Origin: Candidatus Delongbacteria bacterium
GTDB taxonomy: Bacteria; UBA4055
Assembly (NCBI GenBank): GCA_013139625.1
Contig: WTAK01000420.1
Span: 1-18,373, forward strand
Length of the DNA: 18,373 nucleotides
Direction of reading: 5' to 3'
Positions 7,645-16,600 of this stretch are shown piece after piece. Under the pieces are notes generated by a model. It did not search any database and had not been told where the DNA came from. It saw only the letters and a program-made list of their open reading frames with translations. The translations under genes were made by a program, and so were the position numbers. Each line of letters begins with the position of its first letter. Position 1 is the stretch's first letter.

Positions 7645-8766
7645 CTAATTTTTACTGAAGATCTTCAGCAGTTTTCCAGAAGCTGCAATAGGAGAAATTT
7701 TCCCATTAATTACATCTTTTTTTATTCGATCAAATTCTTTTAAAACATTCTTATCATTATAAAAATTACTTTCCAGAGTTTGTGAAATTGAAGTTTTCAA
7801 CCATTGGTTTATCTGTATCTTTCGTTTTGTGTTGAATTTTCCATTTTTTAACATAATATCGTTATGCTTTAAGATTATTTCCCAAATTTGATCAATGCCT
7901 TTGTTTTCCTGCGAAGAAATTGTTGTTACAGGTATGTTCCAATCAGGATCATAGTTTAATGAATAGTGTGTGGCATTCTCTAATTCTTGTTTACACAACT
8001 TGGATTTTAATACATTATCTCCATCAGACTTTGTTACTACTATTGCATCAGCCATTTCCATAATTCCCTTCTTGATCCCCTGCAATTCATCACCTGCACC
8101 TGCTATCTGAAGTAATAAGAAGAAATCCACCATTGAATGAACTAAAATCTCAGATTGCCCAACTCCTACAGTTTCAATTAAAATGATATCATATCCTGCT
8201 GCTTCACAAAGGATTATTGCTTCTCTTGTAGCACGATTTACACCACCCAAGAAACCTGAAGTTGCTGAAGGACGAATAAATACATCTGTTTGACTTGAAA
8301 GGCGATCCATCCTAGTCTTATCACCCATCAGGCTTCCGCCCGACAAGTTACTACTAGGGTCAACAGCCATTACAGCTATTTTCTTCTTTTTATCTAAAAG
8401 ATATAAACCAAATGTTTCGATAAATGTACTTTTCCCAACTCCGGGAATACCTGTTATCCCTATCCTAATTGATTTCCCTGAATGAGGCAAGCATTTATCT
8501 ACGATCTTATTTGAAAGCTCGTTGTCTTCCTTTATCTTACTTTCCATTAAAGTTAGAGCTCTGCCTAGAACTACCCTATCACCTGAAAGAATCCCGTCAA
8601 AGTACTCTTTCAGACTATATTTCTTTCTTTTCTTATTTATAAAATTATTTAATTTTTCACCTGAAATACCATCAGGTCTTTCTTTACCTGCATTGATATT
8701 TAAAGATGACGTCTCATCGTTTGCTAACTGATCTATCGATCTACCGATTTTATTATTCTTATTCAT
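7645..8766 (-). CDS. meaB: MeaB/ArgK-family GTPase, chaperone of a B12-dependent acyl-CoA mutase
   Basis: This 373-residue protein is a G3E-type P-loop GTPase. It shows the Walker A motif GIPGVGKST at 106-114, MAVDPSSNLSGGSLMGDKTR at 133-152, ETVGVGQSE at 198-206, GAGDELQGIKKGIMEMAD near 223-240, and the base-recognition TKSD at 245-248 (an NKxD variant). Family members load and protect adenosylcobalamin-dependent mutases, chiefly methylmalonyl-CoA mutase, using GTP hydrolysis. The first 45 or so residues, before the conserved LSGDRVVLGRALTLMES stretch, are a polar N-terminal extension. The ATG at 8766 lies inside the last codons of the upstream histidine kinase gene (8-bp overlap) with only a weak purine-rich SD, so translational coupling is likely. 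No mutase subunit gene is visible, so the client enzyme must be encoded elsewhere. Confidence 0.9.
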   Translation of the reverse strand: MNKNNKIGRSIDQLANDETSSLNINAGKERPDGISGEKLNNFINKKRKKYSLKEYFDGILSGDRVVLGRALTLMESKIKEDNELSNKIVDKCLPHSGKSIRIGITGIPGVGKSTFIETFGLYLLDKKKKIAVMAVDPSSNLSGGSLMGDKTRMDRLSSQTDVFIRPSATSGFLGGVNRATREAIILCEAAGYDIILIETVGVGQSEILVHSMVDFFLLLQIAGAGDELQGIKKGIMEMADAIVVTKSDGDNVLKSKLCKQELENATHYSLNYDPDWNIPVTTISSQENKGIDQIWEIILKHNDIMLKNGKFNTKRKIQINQWLKTSISQTLESNFYNDKNVLKEFDRIKKDVINGKISPIAASGKLLKIFSKN

Positions 8767-11215
8767 TATTATCTTCTAGAAGAGTCTCTTTAATGCTAAC
8801 AGCAATATCCTCTATGGTATAAGGCTTCTTGACATATTTCTTAACTCCTAATTTAATCGCCTCTTTTACCCTCTCACTTTCTGAAAAACCACTTACGATT
8901 ATTACTTTCTGCTTCGGTCTGGTTTTGATTATATCTTGATATATGTCAAGACCATCCTTATCCTTTCCTAATATCATATCAAGAAGAATTATATCAGGGT
9001 TAAAACTTTTCACAAGTGAATTGATCTTACTTACATCTTTGGTTGTTTTTACTTTATAATTTATCTCTGTTAAAAGCGACTCTGCAATATCTAATTGAAT
9101 ATCTTCATCATCTATTGCTAATATTCTTTCGCCATTCCCTTGATAAGATCTCCTGTCTAATTTAACTTCATCTATAGGTGAAGTTCCGGCTATTGCAGGG
9201 AAATACAGGTCGAATGTTGTCCCTGTCCCTACTTTACTTGTTAGTTCAATAAAGCCGTCGTGATCTTTCACTGCTCCCCAAACAACTGCCATTCCAAGCC
9301 CCGTACCACTTCTACCCATCGTTTTACTCGTGAAGAATGGTTCAAATATCCTTTTTTGATCCTCTTTAGAGATCCCAACTCCTTCATCGGTAACTGATAA
9401 CACTGTGTAATCACCTTCCGGAATATTACTGAACCTTATAGTTCTATTCTTTGAACTTTCAAATTTGGTTGAAACAAATATTTCACCATTATTTCCCATT
9501 GATTCAGCAGCATTTGTAAGTAAATTAACAAGAACTTTAGAAATTTGAAATTCTGCTCCAGATATGCTAGGCGTTGTTTTATCTTCTGTAAATTTAAATC
9601 TGATATTTGAATGATAGATCTGAAGCTTTTCCATTTCTGGAGATTCCAAAACATCTTTTACTACTTTATTTACATTCACCGGAGAAAACTTATTTACACC
9701 ACGTCTTGAAAGAGATAATAAGTCATCTACAATTGAGGCTGCCTTCTCACCACTTTTCTTTATTGCCATAACTTTTTTTCTAAGAGGATCATCATTATTC
9801 ATTTTCAGCAAAAGTAAATCAGGATATGCTACAATACCTGTAAGTACATTATTAAGATCATGAGCAACACCACCTGCAAGTCTTCCCAGTGCCTCCATCT
9901 TCTCACCCTGAGATAATCTATCCTCTAGAGTCTTATTTCTTTCAGTTGTCAATATAAAACTGGTTATATCTCTCCAGACTCCTACGAATCCCACTACTTC
10001 ACCATCATCCTCCAATAGAGGATTTATCTTTGCTTCTGCCCATTTTCGGGTATTATCTTTACAAATTAATTGAGCATTGAATATTATTGGGAAATTAACT
10101 GAGTTGAAATTATAATTTATTCTTCGTTTTAATTTACTTATTTTATCCATAGCATCAGGACTTAAATATTCATTTTGCTTCATCTTTAAGAATGTATCAG
10201 GATCATAACCTAAGAAATGTCCAATAGAACGAGTAACAAAACTAATGTTGAAATCTTTATCCGAAGTCCAGATGGCATCAGATACATTTGTGATCAGCAA
10301 TCTATACTTCTTTTCACTTTCTTTAAGTTTTTCTTCCATCGACATTCTATCTGTTATATCTGTCGTAATTGCAACAATTGCAATAGGTCTTTTACGATCA
10401 TCATATATTAATTTACACCTTGAAGAAGCAACCCTTTTTTTCCCGTTAGGAAGAATACTTTCCAGTATTCCATCCCACTTTCCTTTCTCATTCACCGCAT
10501 CGATCAATTCTTTTTTGTTAAGACTTTTCTCTGATGCTTCTTTAACTGTCTCAGTCTTACCTATCAAATCTTTTCTTTGCAACCCGGTATGTAGTAATAC
10601 CGCCTTATTAATATATAATATTTTCCCTTTCACATCCGTAATAACCACTTCATCAGAAATGTTATACATAACATCAGTCTGAAATTTCTGGTATTTTTCA
10701 TTTTTTCTTCTTTTCGTTACATCTCTGAAAACTCCTAAAAATCCAACTTTTTTTTCACCTTCTGAAATACCAACTGTTTTCAATTCAACCCATATTCTAC
10801 GCTTATCTTTTGCCTTAAGCTCCATCTCATAAGTTCTTACATCTTTAAATTTCTCGGGTTCTTGTTTTCTAAAGATAATATCTTTTGCAACTGCTCTCAT
10901 TGATTTTCTTGAAAGAAATTTTTCTACACCGGCATCAATAAATTCTTTAGGTGTATATCCTAAATAATCTTCGATAGAGGGGGTTATATAAGTTATCTTA
11001 CCATTCATATCCAAAGTTATGATCACATCACTCACATTATCAGTGATAAGTTGGTATTGCTTCTTCATACCATCACATTCTTTGGAAGATGTTTCTAATT
11101 CTTCATTAATATTTTTTATGGATTTTTGGTACTTTTTACTTTGTTTGAACATGTAAAATACTATTCCACCGACGGAAAGTACCAATAGGACAATTATATA
11201 TATTTGAAGACCCAC
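8759..11215 (-). CDS. Membrane-anchored hybrid histidine kinase with three PAS domains and a C-terminal receiver
   Basis: This is an 818-residue protein. A single transmembrane segment at 4-21 is followed by three PAS/PAC units: about 51-170 (ending GVFRDVTKRR), 174-290 (ending AITTDITDRM) and 302-420 (ending GVWRDITSF). PAS1 and PAS3 begin with near-repeats (YQLITDNVSDVI and YRLLITNVSDAI). The kinase core has GRLAGGVAHDLNNVLTGI with phospho-accepting His452, an N-box at NLLTNAAES (Asn567), DEGVGIS at 610-616, the FEPFFTSK F-box and the GTGLGM loop at 637-642. The C-terminal receiver (about 697-815) has the acidic DDE at 702-704, Asp746, Ser775 and Lys797, so it appears competent. The start codon is GTG at 11215 with GAGG seven nt upstream. 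There is no periplasmic sensor domain, so sensing is probably cytoplasmic through the PAS domains; the signal is unknown. It overlaps meaB by 8 bp. Confidence 0.9.
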   Translation of the reverse strand: MGLQIYIIVLLVLSVGGIVFYMFKQSKKYQKSIKNINEELETSSKECDGMKKQYQLITDNVSDVIITLDMNGKITYITPSIEDYLGYTPKEFIDAGVEKFLSRKSMRAVAKDIIFRKQEPEKFKDVRTYEMELKAKDKRRIWVELKTVGISEGEKKVGFLGVFRDVTKRRKNEKYQKFQTDVMYNISDEVVITDVKGKILYINKAVLLHTGLQRKDLIGKTETVKEASEKSLNKKELIDAVNEKGKWDGILESILPNGKKRVASSRCKLIYDDRKRPIAIVAITTDITDRMSMEEKLKESEKKYRLLITNVSDAIWTSDKDFNISFVTRSIGHFLGYDPDTFLKMKQNEYLSPDAMDKISKLKRRINYNFNSVNFPIIFNAQLICKDNTRKWAEAKINPLLEDDGEVVGFVGVWRDITSFILTTERNKTLEDRLSQGEKMEALGRLAGGVAHDLNNVLTGIVAYPDLLLLKMNNDDPLRKKVMAIKKSGEKAASIVDDLLSLSRRGVNKFSPVNVNKVVKDVLESPEMEKLQIYHSNIRFKFTEDKTTPSISGAEFQISKVLVNLLTNAAESMGNNGEIFVSTKFESSKNRTIRFSNIPEGDYTVLSVTDEGVGISKEDQKRIFEPFFTSKTMGRSGTGLGMAVVWGAVKDHDGFIELTSKVGTGTTFDLYFPAIAGTSPIDEVKLDRRSYQGNGERILAIDDEDIQLDIAESLLTEINYKVKTTKDVSKINSLVKSFNPDIILLDMILGKDKDGLDIYQDIIKTRPKQKVIIVSGFSESERVKEAIKLGVKKYVKKPYTIEDIAVSIKETLLEDNNE

Positions 11216-11256
11216 TTACTACCTCATCAATTCTTACTTTAGCTTACATTGGTTTC

Positions 11257-11283
11257 GGGGACGAAAAGAAATCGTCCCCTACA
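11257..11283 (+). repeat. Intergenic hairpin repeat, GACG core with CTACA tail
   Basis: An 8-bp perfect inverted repeat (GGGGACGA at 11257-11264 and TCGTCCCC at 11272-11279) encloses a 7-nt loop AAAGAAA and is followed by TACA. It lies between the beta-barrel gene and the histidine kinase. No T-run follows on either strand, so it is not a standard terminator. The same layout recurs at 12318-12344, which suggests a dispersed REP-like family. Confidence 0.65.
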
Positions 11284-11317
11284 TTCATCGTTGTTTTTAC
11301 TTTTCTACAGTTTTTCT

Positions 11318-12238
11318 CTAGAACAATTTGTAATTCGTTCTTAAGAAAAAAGCCATATTTCTATTACCTTCATTCCAGCTATCATCTGGTAAGTCTGTAG
11401 AAAGTGGTATTTTTGCCCCAACTACAAATTCAAATAAACTAATTTGATATTTAACTACTGGTTTAATATCCATAAATACCATTTTGTCAATACCTTCAAC
11501 ACCATCAAGTGTTTGTGCTGAGTGTATGCCATAATTTGCATTTATACCAAAGACCAATCTATACTGCCATCTGTAATCAGCACCTGCAACAAAAAGAAAA
11601 TTATCTCCACGATCAATTTCTATATCAGAAGTAGCATCTACATATTCACCATTCATTGTATAAACCAAATTTCCTTTAAATGTAAAATCATCCATAAAAT
11701 AGTAAGCCGAAGCAGCGCCTGTAAAATCCCAAGTATCGGTACCAAGAGGTATAGTATATGTCGTTCCATCCACTTCAGTTTCAGCTTCAGGATCTCCTGT
11801 TGGCATTTTTGCAGTAAAGTTGAAATCTAGGTACATATTCTGCTTTTCAAGATATTTCCCGTATGAAAATCCAAGTGATATGTCACCAACACCACTTAAA
11901 GCTTCACCAGACATAGGTTCTTCTTTTGCTAAGTAAAATGGTATAGAAGCACTTACACCAAAATCTCTAAACCTATACCATAACGGAATCGTAATTTTTC
12001 TTGAAAATTCCGTGTAGTAGGTTTCTGCAGAAATAGTCATATCCATTTCAGGAGTATCATCAGGTGTAGATGTATCATTTGTTCCGGTAATTGTAGATAT
12101 CGTTATTGGCTCGTTATTGATTATTTCATCAGCTGTAGTGTCAGTTGAGTGGTTATCATTGTATGCATCAGCCCAAGGTTCCTGCGCATACACAAATCCA
12201 ATCGAGGCTAAAATTAACATTAGTACCAGTTTTTTCAT
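11318..12238 (-). CDS. Outer-membrane beta-barrel protein, similar to the MetA-pathway phenol-degradation (PF13557) group
   Basis: Translation from ATG 12238 gives 306 residues. I prefer this start over the upstream in-frame ATG at 12253 because AGGGGAAGG lies directly before it, while the upstream ATG has no SD. The first residues, MKKLVLMLILASIGFVYA, form a signal peptide with likely cleavage after VYA (residue 18). Residues about 20-70 are a low-complexity Thr/Asp/Glu-rich linker. The remainder is an amphipathic beta-strand-rich domain: GVGDISLGFSYGKY at 116-129 and KMPTGD at 144-149 are typical of PF13557-type barrels. The C-terminus FFLRTNYKLF ends in an aromatic outer-membrane beta-signal. 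Family membership is by eye and the substrate, if any, is unknown. The gene stands alone with hairpin repeats on both sides and follows dxr by about 150 bp in the same direction. Confidence 0.75.
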   Translation of the reverse strand: MKKLVLMLILASIGFVYAQEPWADAYNDNHSTDTTADEIINNEPITISTITGTNDTSTPDDTPEMDMTISAETYYTEFSRKITIPLWYRFRDFGVSASIPFYLAKEEPMSGEALSGVGDISLGFSYGKYLEKQNMYLDFNFTAKMPTGDPEAETEVDGTTYTIPLGTDTWDFTGAASAYYFMDDFTFKGNLVYTMNGEYVDATSDIEIDRGDNFLFVAGADYRWQYRLVFGINANYGIHSAQTLDGVEGIDKMVFMDIKPVVKYQISLFEFVVGAKIPLSTDLPDDSWNEGNRNMAFFLRTNYKLF

Positions 12239-12283
12239 TTTCCTTCCCCTCATTTATTTTTATCTTTATTTTATTCCCTTCCA

Positions 12284-12303
12284 GACGAACACATGGGTTT
12301 GTC
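12284..12303 (+). repeat. Degenerate short hairpin repeat
   Basis: GACGAAC (12284-12290) pairs with GTTTGTC (12297-12303) through seven pairs including one G-T, around the loop ACATGG. It is followed by CTTACG, which parallels the CTACA tail of the other hairpins in this window. From memory it resembles a dispersed GGGCGAACACATGGGTTCGC element seen in other bacteria; I could not check this. Confidence 0.45.
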
Positions 12304-12317
12304 CTTACGTGTATTTT

Positions 12318-12344
12318 GAGACGTGATAAATCATCGTCTCTACA
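12318..12344 (+). repeat. Intergenic hairpin repeat, second copy of the GACG/CTACA family
   Basis: GAGACG (12318-12323) pairs with CGTCTC (12335-12340). The inner part, TGAT and ATCA, extends the stem with one bulged base. It is followed by TACA at 12341-12344. The overall design and orientation match the hairpin at 11257-11283, so the two copies bracket the beta-barrel gene. Confidence 0.6.
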
Positions 12345-12350
12345 GAAACC

Positions 12351-12377
12351 CTCTGTGTCCTCTGTGATCTCTGTGGT
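12351..12377 (+). repeat. Three tandem 9-bp CTCTGTGNN units
   Basis: CTCTGTGTC (12351-12359), CTCTGTGAT (12360-12368) and CTCTGTGGT (12369-12377) are contiguous and differ only in their last two bases. They lie between the end of dxr and the hairpin repeat. I recall near-identical CTCTGTG arrays in intergenic DNA of unrelated bacteria, but this is memory and not a search result. There is no sign that the array is translated. Confidence 0.7.
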
Positions 12378-12386
12378 TTATATCCT

Positions 12387-13517
12387 TTAATGTAATCGCT
12401 TCCAAATCTCATCATTAACCTCAAATATCTGGTCAATAGATGGTTTATCTATCTTTTTATGTTTAGCTATTTCTTCTTCTACATTCTTCACAATATCAGT
12501 AAATTTAATCTTCCCTTTCAAGAACTTATAAACCATTATTTCATTGACAGTATTTAGAACAACAGGAACCGTTCCACCTTCGTTTATTGCTGCAATAGCA
12601 ACATCAATAGCAGGGAATAATTTGCGATCAGGATCAGAGAAATTCATTGTACCTAATTTATGTAAGTTCAGTCTTGGTAAATTTAATTCTACTCTATTAG
12701 GATATGTTAACGAATACTGGATCGGAAGCATCATATCGGGTAACCCCAATTGAGCTATAACTGAACCATCGATGAACTCAACCATAGAATGAATTATTGA
12801 CTCAGGATGTATTATGATCTCAATACGATCAGGCTTTAGATCAAATAAATGCACTGCCTCGATAAGCTCAAAACCTTTATTCATCATTGTCGCAGAATCA
12901 ATACTTATTTTATTCCCCATTGACCAGTTAGGATGAGCAAGAGCATCTGTAATAGAAACATTTTCCAAACTATCTTTTCTATCTCTGAAAGGACCACCTG
13001 ACGCAGTAAGGATTATTTTATTTATCGTAGAATAATCTTCCCCATTCAAAGACTGTAAAATCGCAGAATGTTCAGAGTCGATCGGGAGTATCTTTGCGCC
13101 GGTCTTCTTCATCAATGCATTTACATTTTCACCTGCCATTACCAGAGATTCTTTATTTGCTAAAGCTATTATCTTCCCATTCTCTGCAGCAGTAATAGTC
13201 GGTCTCAATCCAAAAGATCCTACTATTGCATTAACAACAACATGAACTCTTGAGTCAGATGTTGCCTGGATCAATCCATCTTCATTGGTTAATACTTTCA
13301 CCTTTGTTGAGCTTAATAATTCTTTTAGATCGCTATAAAATTCTTTATCAATAATAACATATTCAGGGTTATATTTCTTAGCTAGATCAGCCAATTTTTT
13401 ATAGTTATTATTTGCCGATAGATATAAAATATTAAAATGATCTTTCAGATTGTCAATTACCTTAAGCGTACTGTCACCAATAGAACCAGTTGCTCCTAAA
13501 ATGGAAAGATTCTTCAT
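12387..13517 (-). CDS. dxr: 1-deoxy-D-xylulose 5-phosphate reductoisomerase
   Basis: This 376-residue protein has the usual length for Dxr, which converts 1-deoxyxylulose 5-phosphate to 2-C-methylerythritol 4-phosphate with NADPH in the MEP isoprenoid pathway. The N-terminal nucleotide-binding loop is GATGSIG at 8-14. ALANKESLVMAGE follows at 118-130. Metal ligands are present in PIDSEHSAI (Asp147, Glu149) and in DSATMMNKGFE (Glu217). The flexible substrate-closing loop is AHPNWSMGNK (194-203, with His195 and Trp198), and HPESIIHSMVEF at 237-248 completes the set. The ATG at 13517 has GAGG with a 5-nt spacer. Often dxr lies next to rseP or cdsA, but here it stands between a beta-barrel gene and the cyclase gene, all transcribed leftward. 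A promoter candidate directly upstream suggests its own transcript. Confidence 0.97.
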   Translation of the reverse strand: MKNLSILGATGSIGDSTLKVIDNLKDHFNILYLSANNNYKKLADLAKKYNPEYVIIDKEFYSDLKELLSSTKVKVLTNEDGLIQATSDSRVHVVVNAIVGSFGLRPTITAAENGKIIALANKESLVMAGENVNALMKKTGAKILPIDSEHSAILQSLNGEDYSTINKIILTASGGPFRDRKDSLENVSITDALAHPNWSMGNKISIDSATMMNKGFELIEAVHLFDLKPDRIEIIIHPESIIHSMVEFIDGSVIAQLGLPDMMLPIQYSLTYPNRVELNLPRLNLHKLGTMNFSDPDRKLFPAIDVAIAAINEGGTVPVVLNTVNEIMVYKFLKGKIKFTDIVKNVEEEIAKHKKIDKPSIDQIFEVNDEIWKRLH

Positions 13518-13561
13518 CCAAACCTCATGGTTATTGTTACTTTACCTTTAAATGTCTATTT

Positions 13562-13590
13562 AATATAGCTAAACGTGATTAATAATACAA
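13562..13590 (-). promoter_or_regulatory. Candidate promoter of dxr
   Basis: On the minus strand TTGTAT (13585-13590) and TATATT (13562-13567) are separated by exactly 17 nt, in the 156-bp gap between the cyclase gene and dxr. The predicted transcript would start near 13555, about 40 nt before the dxr ATG. The surroundings are very AT-rich, so chance matches are common. Confidence 0.35.
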
Positions 13591-13673
13591 CTATTAATTT
13601 ATTAATATTAAGGTTAAGTAAATGTAAAGAGCTTCAAAAATAAAATGTGCGCAAATATAAAATTAGTGGTTCA

Positions 13674-16600
13674 TTACTGTAATTTATCTAACTTTTCTTT
13701 GAGAATACTAACCTTAGAGATCATCTCATTATCTTTAAGTTCCTGAGATAGTAATTGAACTTCTTTGAGATCCTCTTTAGCTACTTGATACTCGTTTGAT
13801 CTATATAATATTTCTAATTTATTGTATAAACAACCCATTAAATGAGGTTTTAAACCCAATTCACGATCAATTGTAATAGATTTGTTACAGTATTCTAATG
13901 CTTTCTCACTATCATTTGTTTCCTTATAAACATTTCCTAAATTATTAAATGCGTAAGAAGTACCTGTTTTATCTCCTATTTCTTGACATAGGTTTAGATC
14001 TTTCTCGAAATAATCCAATGCTTTTTCATAATCCCCTTGAGCCAAATAAATGAGACCTATATTCCCTGTTGCAACTGAAATACCTCGTTGATCATTTAAT
14101 TCTTCACATTTTTTTAATTGTTCATTATAACATTCCATAGCTTTTTCGTAATTGCCTTGGATCTTATAAATAATTCCCATATTACCTATCGCAATGGAAA
14201 CACCTCTTTTACTTCCTAATTCCTTTGCAATATTCAATTGTTCATTATAGCATTCCATTGCTCTTTCGTAGTTATTTAGATTTCTATATACTATACCCAT
14301 ATTTCCATTCACTATAGAAATTCCTTGTTTATCACCAAGTTCTTCGCTGATCTTTAAATCTCTCTCAAAATATTGCATAGCTTTTTTATAATTTCCTTGA
14401 TCCATATAAATTATTCCAATATTACCAACTGCTTTTGAGATCCCTTGCTTATCACCAAGCTCCTCACTTATCCTTAAAATCTTTTCAAAATGTTCTTTTG
14501 CTTTTTCGTAATTACCTTGATTTCGATAAACGATACCCATGTTTCCTACAGCCTTAGTAATTCCCTGCTTATCTCCAAGTTCTTCAAAAATATTTAATTG
14601 CTTATAATAACAATCCATTGCTTTTTGATAATTTCCCTGAGCTCCATAAATGATACCTAAGTTACCAACTGCTTTTGAAATTTGATGTTTATCTCCAAGC
14701 TCTTCGCAAATTCCCACATCAAGTTCAAAACATTCTAACGCTACTTTATAATTACCCTGATTTCTATACGCAATTCCCATATCCCGCTTTACTAAAGAGA
14801 TCCCTTTTTTATTTTTCATCTCTTTATTCAATTTTAAAGATATTTCGTAATATTGAATAGCTGTTTTAGAATCTCCCTTTTTCCACACTATAGTACCTAA
14901 CAATTTGCTACATTTTGCAATATCTAACTTATCTCCTATTCTTTCAGCAATATCTAAACACTCTTTGTAGATTTTCTCTGCTTCATCCCATTCGCCTGTG
15001 AGCTCCAAAATTGAAGATAATTTTAAATTGATCCTAATATATGTCACATCTGACAACTGTGACATATTGATTAAATTATTATAGAATTTAATGGCATGAT
15101 TATTTTCAAAATTATCTTTTGCATGATCCCCTGCTTTTTCTAAATATTCAAGCAACTTATTCATTTCTTTAGAACCAATTTCCGGATCAGATTTTTCATA
15201 ATGACTAGCTATAAATGCAAAATGATCTTTATTATCTTTGAAAATTTCCTCAGTAGTTTCTGCGATGATCTTGTGAAGAATTCTTTTGTTATATCTTAAA
15301 ATGGCATTATAGCATACATTCGTAGCAAGAATGTGTTTAAACAAATAATTATCTTCATCATTCTCGTTATAAAACCAATTATCATCTACTAATCTGCTAA
15401 AATCCTTATCAATATCAACATTATCTACCTTTCTAGAAACTTCTTTTAGTATAGCTCTTATAAAATGATGACCTATTACACTTGCTTTCTGTAAAATATT
15501 TTTCAGATCTTCCTTTAGATTATCTATCCTGCTTAAAATTATACTATTCAAAGAAAGAGGAATTTGTATATTTTCCACTTCACCAACAACATTCCATTTA
15601 CTATCATTTATAACTATTTTCTCTTTTTCTATCAGATAACTTACCAGTTCCTCAATGTAAAAAGGATTACCTGAGCTGTCCGCCATTATCTTCTCAATTA
15701 AATGCTCCGGAATATTATTTTCTCCAAGCATTGAATCGATCAACTCTTTTGAGTTATCTATTGTCAAAGGATTTAATTTAAATTCCGTAAATCTACTATC
15801 AAAATTAAATTCTTTAAGAATTTCAAATTCCGGTCGATAGGTTAATAAAAATATTAAATTCTTATTTTCTCTTTTCTCTCTTTTCTCTTCTGCGTTTATT
15901 GAAGCTAAAAATGTTCTCAGTAGATGCTGAGATGCTTCATCTAACCACTGACAATCGTCAAAATAAATAACTAAAGGTACCTTATTCTCTCTATTTATTT
16001 TAAAAGATATTGATTCGATAGTATGTCTGATCGAAATATTTATTAATGCCTGAAGAGTATGAGGATCGATCTTTTCTAATCTAACATCTTCATACTTTAC
16101 CCCAAACATATAACCTATTACATTTCTGGCTTCTAAGAGCTCTTGCCTTTCTTCAGCAATGCTGATTAAATTATCAAAAATATTATCCAATTTCTTTTTT
16201 ATGGTCTCTTTCGAATCCTCATCGTCAATATTAAAATGATCCTTTAGCATCGTTGTCCAAATAAAATATGCAGGTTGGGCATAAGATTTTGTATAACCTG
16301 ATAGGATTGTATTTTGGGAACTATTTACTTTATCTGTAAATTCTTTAACCAATCTTGATTTCCCTATGCCGGCAGGACCTCTTAAGCCAATTATTATAGG
16401 CTTATAATTATTATCGATTGAACCAATTTCTTTTTTGGAAATATTGAATAGATCACTAATACCATTTATTTCTTTGTCCCTTCCAACATAAGTTGATTTC
16501 TTAATGATACTTCTATTACGCTCCCACCTCTCTATTTTTTTTGGATTTTTTGATAATATTCTGAATACTGATATCGGTTTTTCTTTTCCTTTAACTTTGA

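Noticed and set aside
7655..7668. Perfect palindrome CTGAAGATCTTCAG near the meaB stop as a terminator
   Set aside because: It lies within coding sequence, leaves only a 5-bp stem once a loop is allowed, and has no T-run.
9436..9654. 72-codon minus-strand frame within the histidine kinase gene
   Set aside because: It is a different frame on the same strand as the kinase ATPase domain and has no independent support.
10245..10682. 145-codon plus-strand frame inside the histidine kinase gene
   Set aside because: It is the antisense of PAS-domain coding sequence, with Ser/Leu/Phe-rich composition typical of reverse frames and no ribosome-binding site.
11257..11279. Hairpin as an intrinsic terminator for the beta-barrel gene
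   Set aside because: The stem is strong, but neither strand has a T-run after it, so standard intrinsic termination is not supported.
12239..12253. Five-codon longer start (MRGRK) for the beta-barrel protein
   Set aside because: The longer form lacks an SD, and its own codons supply the AGGGGAAGG that precedes the next ATG, after which a normal signal peptide begins.
12351..12377. CTCTGTG triple repeat as a possible CRISPR remnant
   Set aside because: Units are 9 bp, directly contiguous, with no spacers and no cas genes nearby.
13830..14909. Regular direct repeats that could be taken for a CRISPR or minisatellite
   Set aside because: The 120-bp period is in frame, encodes 40-residue TPR units, and has no conserved repeat alternating with unrelated spacers.
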